From assembly GCA_041399155.1 (NCBI GenBank), contig JAWKTI010000003.1, forward strand, positions 248,001-312,000: 64,000 nucleotides of DNA, written 5' to 3'. The position numbers and the translations under genes were made by a program. Source of the DNA: Zavarzinella sp. (lineage in GTDB: Bacteria; Planctomycetota; Planctomycetia; Gemmatales; Gemmataceae). Below the pieces are notes generated by a model. It was given only the letters and a program-made list of their open reading frames with translations, had not been told where the DNA came from and ran no database searches. Of the stretch, positions 60,604 to 64,000 are shown one piece after another (within the stretch, counting starts at the first letter, position 1; every line of letters begins with the position of its first letter).

Positions 60604-62250
60604 ATGCTGCTGAAAATCGCCAATGGCACCATCGTCGATCCCAGAAATCACCCCACCCGCTACGTGGGTGATCTGTGGGTGCTGGGTGGCACCATCATCC
60701 CGCCACCGCAAATCAAACAACAGCCAGATCAGATCATCGATGCCAGTGGCATGATCGTGATGCCCGGTGGCGTGGACATGCACGCCCACATTGCGGGGCC
60801 GAAGGTGAATTACGCACGCAAACTACGCCCAGAACGGCAACGCTTGCAGCCTCGTGTCGCCCAGGGGTTGCAGCGCAGTGGCACCGCAGGTGTTACCCCC
60901 ACTACCTTTACCACGGGCTATCTTTACGCGGGCCTGGGGTATACCACTGTTTTTGATGCAGCCGTGCCTGCACTCGGTGCCCGACATGCCCACGAAGAAT
61001 TTCATGATACACCCGCCATCGACAAAGGCTGTTTCATCCTGGCGGGTAATAACACCTACGCAATGAAGCTGATTCAGGAGCGTCGGCCAGAAGAATTGAC
61101 CTCCTATCTGGGCTGGTTGCTTCAGGCTACTTATGGCTACGCACTGAAAGTGGTCAACCCAGGTGGGGTAGAAAACTGGAAGCTGGGTTGGGCCCACCAG
61201 ACCGTGCTGGATAGCGTGGTAGAGGGTTATGGCATTACCCCACGTGATATTATTCAGCAGATCTCCGGTGCTGCCGATCGTCTACAGTTGCCCCACCCGA
61301 TGCACCTGCACTGTAACCAACTGGGGTTGCCTGGGAACTGGCAAACCACCTTGCAGACGATGCAGGCACTGGAAGGTAGTCGTGCCCACTTGACTCACAT
61401 TCAATTCCATAGTTATGGTGGGGAGCCAGACGATCAAAGCACATTTTGCTCTCGCGTGCCAGACCTGGTTGCTTATGTGAACGACCATCCCAACCTGAGT
61501 ATTGATGTGGGCCACGTGGTCTTCGGGCATACCACCTCTATGACGGGTGATGGTCCGCTGGGTAACTATCTCCACCAGGTAACGGGCAACAAGTGGTTTA
61601 ACAGCGAAACCGAATGCGAAGCCGGGTGCGGCATCGTCCCGATTGTCTATCGCGAAAAAAGCACCGTACACGCACTGCAGTGGGCCATTGGTGTCGAATG
61701 GTACCTGCTGATGCAGGACCCCTGGCGAATTGCAATGAGCACCGATCACCCCAATGGTGGCAGTTTTACCGCCTATCCGGAAATGATTGCGGTGCTGATG
61801 GACCTGGCCTATCGCAAAGAAGTGCTGGCTCGGCTGCCAGAAGCAATCCGCGGTAAATCATGCATCCACGACCTCGACCGTGTTTATTCTTTCGAAGAAA
61901 TTGCAATCATCACGCGGGCCGCCCCTGCAAAGTTACTTGGTCTACCCAACAAAGGCCACTTGGGCTGGGGTGCGGATGGAGATATCACCATTTATCAACC
62001 GCAAGCAAATATCAAATCGATGTTCGAAGCCCCACGGTATGTCATCAAGTCAGGTGCTGTCATTATCAACCATGGGGAATATGTGCGGGAATATTTCGGC
62101 AAAACGATCCATGTTCAACCCACATTTCAGACCGATTTCCTGCAGGAATTCACCCCCTGGTTTGCGAACAATTATTCATTGTCGCTGGCAAACTACCCTG
62201 TGACCAGTGATTATCTGCCCCACGGCACCATTCCTGTAAAATGTGGGTGA
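60604..62250 (+). CDS. fhcA: Formylmethanofuran dehydrogenase subunit A (FhcA)
   Basis: 548-aa amidohydrolase-fold subunit that hydrolyses formyl-methanofuran in the formyltransferase/hydrolase complex of the tetrahydromethanopterin C1 pathway. Metal motifs: VDMHAHIAGP (HxH), the lysine in YALKVVNPGG, MHLHCNQLG, THIQFHSYGG and the Asp in AMSTDHPNGG. It is a single gene here; fhcB, C and D and the mch/mtd genes are not in the window. Supports formaldehyde oxidation or formate use typical of planctomycetes. Confidence 0.94.
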   Translation: MLLKIANGTIVDPRNHPTRYVGDLWVLGGTIIPPPQIKQQPDQIIDASGMIVMPGGVDMHAHIAGPKVNYARKLRPERQRLQPRVAQGLQRSGTAGVTPTTFTTGYLYAGLGYTTVFDAAVPALGARHAHEEFHDTPAIDKGCFILAGNNTYAMKLIQERRPEELTSYLGWLLQATYGYALKVVNPGGVENWKLGWAHQTVLDSVVEGYGITPRDIIQQISGAADRLQLPHPMHLHCNQLGLPGNWQTTLQTMQALEGSRAHLTHIQFHSYGGEPDDQSTFCSRVPDLVAYVNDHPNLSIDVGHVVFGHTTSMTGDGPLGNYLHQVTGNKWFNSETECEAGCGIVPIVYREKSTVHALQWAIGVEWYLLMQDPWRIAMSTDHPNGGSFTAYPEMIAVLMDLAYRKEVLARLPEAIRGKSCIHDLDRVYSFEEIAIITRAAPAKLLGLPNKGHLGWGADGDITIYQPQANIKSMFEAPRYVIKSGAVIINHGEYVREYFGKTIHVQPTFQTDFLQEFTPWFANNYSLSLANYPVTSDYLPHGTIPVKCG

Positions 62251-62323
62251 TGAAAATTGCGTAGCTATGGATCCGATATTACCTACATAATGTTTTTACA
62301 TCACCAACAACAATGGCGGCAAA

Positions 62324-62677
62324 TCACTCTTCATCATAATCAGAATAGGTTCGATACCTTCGAGGTGGATTGCGATACCATTGAAGCATCTCTGGGTTGG
62401 TTTGCCGAATTATTTGACTTAGCTTAGTTTGTTCGGCTTCAGTTTCTGGAATAAAGTCACGATAATCCCTTATTCTTGCAAGATAATGATAACCGCAATT
62501 CCAACATGTCTTTAACGTTTCTTTTCGAGTCCATCCACCGATCGTAATCCAGTATAAATGAAAGGCAATAAATCGCTTTTGTATTGAAAATGCATGTACT
62601 CTTTGACAATAAGGACAAAAATCTGCGACGACACCTAATTTTTCAAAATAATCTTTCTCTCCCCAGATAATGAACAT
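62324..62677 (-). CDS. Zinc-ribbon hypothetical protein
   Basis: 117 aa with CPYC (about 21-24) and CWNC (about 58-61), a split zinc ribbon. The C-terminus is Tyr/Arg/Asp-rich. No family recognised. AT-rich compared with neighbours. Confidence 0.55.
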   Translation of the reverse strand: MFIIWGEKDYFEKLGVVADFCPYCQRVHAFSIQKRFIAFHLYWITIGGWTRKETLKTCWNCGYHYLARIRDYRDFIPETEAEQTKLSQIIRQTNPEMLQWYRNPPRRYRTYSDYDEE

Positions 62678-62786
62678 GTTGATTCCAGATTAATTGGGTC
62701 AGTTATTTCATCTACGATATCATATATTTGCCACTTTTTCTACTTTCTAATCAACGAAAACTATCATGAATTGAATCAACTACAGT

Positions 62787-64000
62787 CTACTTCTGCAATG
62801 AATAGAGCAGTGCTGCGGTGGCCAGACGGGAGGCGCTTTCCGGGTCGTAGCCTTTACAGGCACTGGAGCGGTTTTTTTCCAGGGCACAGCCGATATCGAT
62901 CTTGCTGTAAATGATTACCCAGCGGTCGTTGCGTTTAATCCCTTCCAACATCGGCTTGACATCGCGGAAGTTCGCTTCAGCAGAGCCATCGTTCTTTTCC
63001 AGCCGGGCACGCACCTGGGATATCTGCTGGCCATTCAATTCGGCGCTATACAGCAGATCGTTCTCCGGGATGGTCACCAGCTTTTCGCCCGGAAACACTT
63101 TGTCTGTCAGTTGGCGAAAGGCTTTATCAAAATCACTGCTGCCACAACAGGCATCGGCCAGCAGGGTGCCCCCTGCTTCCAGATGGGCACGCAGGTTTTC
63201 TGCTTCGTTCGCATCGATGGTAAAACGCCCTTTGCCGTGCATGTACAGAAACTTATGGGCCCACAGTTCCGGGCCACGTCCAGGACGAACTTCCTGTTTG
63301 GCCAGCGATACATCCAGCTGAAACTTGTCGCGGGCATACAGTGCCAGGTTTCGCATCGCATTTTTCGCTGGCTGCCAGTCGCCACCATCGTGGCGAATCT
63401 GGGCAAGTTCAATCAGGTATCGAGCACCTTTTGGTACTTTCTGGTCGTTGTCCAGGATCTTCTGCTTATCCAGGCGAGGGCGGGGTGGTTCCAGCCCAGT
63501 GGCGTAGGCAATGATGTTTCCCGCCAGGCGATAGGCCATCCGGGCCCGATCGGTATTGACGACAATCTCATTGGGCTTTGGCATCAACTGGCCATCTTCC
63601 CAGAAACCTGCCAATGGCTGTGGGATAAACACCACCACCGTTTTGCAGCCACGTTCAATCGCATGGATGCGTTGTGCTTCCGGGATTTTTTCACTTTGAA
63701 ACATTTCTGCCGGAATCAACGTGTGGGAAGACCAGATTGGGTGCGTTGGTGCCAATGGCAGCAACGGCGATTCATCGCCAAATACTTCTTTGTCTGCCAT
63801 CAACTCTCGAAAGCCTTTCGCAAACTCCGGACTGCCACAGCACGCCTCGGCCATAATAAAGCCACCTTCATCCACATAGCGACGCAGCAAGCGTTTCTGG
63901 GCCGTTGTCAGTTGGGGTGCTTCGTGTCCGTTGATATACAGCACAGGTGATTGCAGCAACGTGGCCAGTTCATCATCAAATACTGCCTTGTTGGTCAGAT
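62787..64000 (-). CDS. DUF4159 domain protein (N-terminus beyond the window)
   Basis: Over 400 aa visible, cut by the right edge; the frame is open to base 64000. Two copies of a DUF4159-like pattern are present: AEACCGSPEFAKGFRELM near the first third and ADACCGSSDFDKAFRQL near the last third, each after a beta-strand with GGF/GGT, plus YINGHEAPQLT and YMHGKGRF. DUF4159 proteins occur beside planctomycete MoxR/DUF58/VWA operons and are thought to be periplasmic. The start cannot be seen. Confidence 0.85.
   Translation of the reverse strand, partial: LTNKAVFDDELATLLQSPVLYINGHEAPQLTTAQKRLLRRYVDEGGFIMAEACCGSPEFAKGFRELMADKEVFGDESPLLPLAPTHPIWSSHTLIPAEMFQSEKIPEAQRIHAIERGCKTVVVFIPQPLAGFWEDGQLMPKPNEIVVNTDRARMAYRLAGNIIAYATGLEPPRPRLDKQKILDNDQKVPKGARYLIELAQIRHDGGDWQPAKNAMRNLALYARDKFQLDVSLAKQEVRPGRGPELWAHKFLYMHGKGRFTIDANEAENLRAHLEAGGTLLADACCGSSDFDKAFRQLTDKVFPGEKLVTIPENDLLYSAELNGQQISQVRARLEKNDGSAEANFRDVKPMLEGIKRNDRWVIIYSKIDIGCALEKNRSSACKGYDPESASRLATAALLYSLQK

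Overview
The window reads as chromosomal DNA of a planctomycete, most likely of the Gemmataceae or a close relative. The evidence is the set of family-restricted genes: two DUF1552 plus heme-c DUF1592/1588/1585-type operons, two tandem DUF1559 pseudopilin-like genes, a TIGR02996/leucine-rich-repeat protein, a surface protein with an N-terminal LExLExR-like motif, an ECF sigma factor paired with a (decayed) Ser/Thr kinase, a DUF4159 protein, and formylmethanofuran dehydrogenase subunit A of the tetrahydromethanopterin C1 pathway. No species can be named from the sequence alone.

Layout. 0.2-4.7 kb: a minus-strand operon with a CBS protein, 2-oxoacid:ferredoxin oxidoreductase alpha and beta, and an FAH-family hydrolase. 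4.9-11.7 kb: an accessory stretch with a large unknown protein, an SRAP (abasic-site) protein, a membrane protein, a remnant of a nuclease toxin beside a possible immunity gene, a full-length MoxR-type AAA+ protein that has lost its ATP-binding motifs, and a CX5R phosphatase. 11.7-15.7 kb: a five-gene sulfur/persulfide operon (ArsR-type repressor, two rhodaneses, an exported methyltransferase, CoA-disulfide reductase with rhodanese) whose promoter carries a perfect 20-bp palindrome between -35 and -10. 15.7-20.8 kb: WD40-like exported protein, SGNH hydrolase, purine nucleoside phosphorylase, metF.

20.8-27.3 kb is a decaying accessory island: a truncated DUF433 antitoxin, a DUF5615 toxin without a start codon, a truncated duplicate of the phosphatase, an ISAzo13-like transposase tail, and a Ser/Thr kinase with three in-frame TAA codons next to an intact ECF sigma gene. 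A large surface protein lies divergently across two palindromes. 27.3-45.3 kb: a CASTOR/POLLUX-like channel, the two DUF1552/DUF1592 operons, AlkB, an intact DUF5615/DUF433 module, an AMP-dependent ligase, a YncE-propeller/phosphoesterase fusion and small genes. 45.5-53.5 kb: htpG, LRR protein, SMI1/KNR4-like protein, ROK kinase, hisH and prepilin peptidase. 53.8-64 kb: tRNA-Lys(CTT), two DUF1559 genes plus a tiny lipoprotein, an FHA/coiled-coil/pseudokinase giant, fhcA, a zinc-ribbon protein and a DUF4159 gene that runs off the right edge.

The best candidates for new biology are: the catalytically empty MoxR; the FHA-coiled-coil-pseudokinase; the DUF433-DUF5615-phosphatase unit, seen as two reciprocally truncated copies about 96% identical over ~198 bp; the palindrome-controlled sulfur operon with an exported methyltransferase; and the palindrome pair between the ECF gene and the surface-protein gene. 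All functions are assigned by reading motifs by eye; no database search was run.
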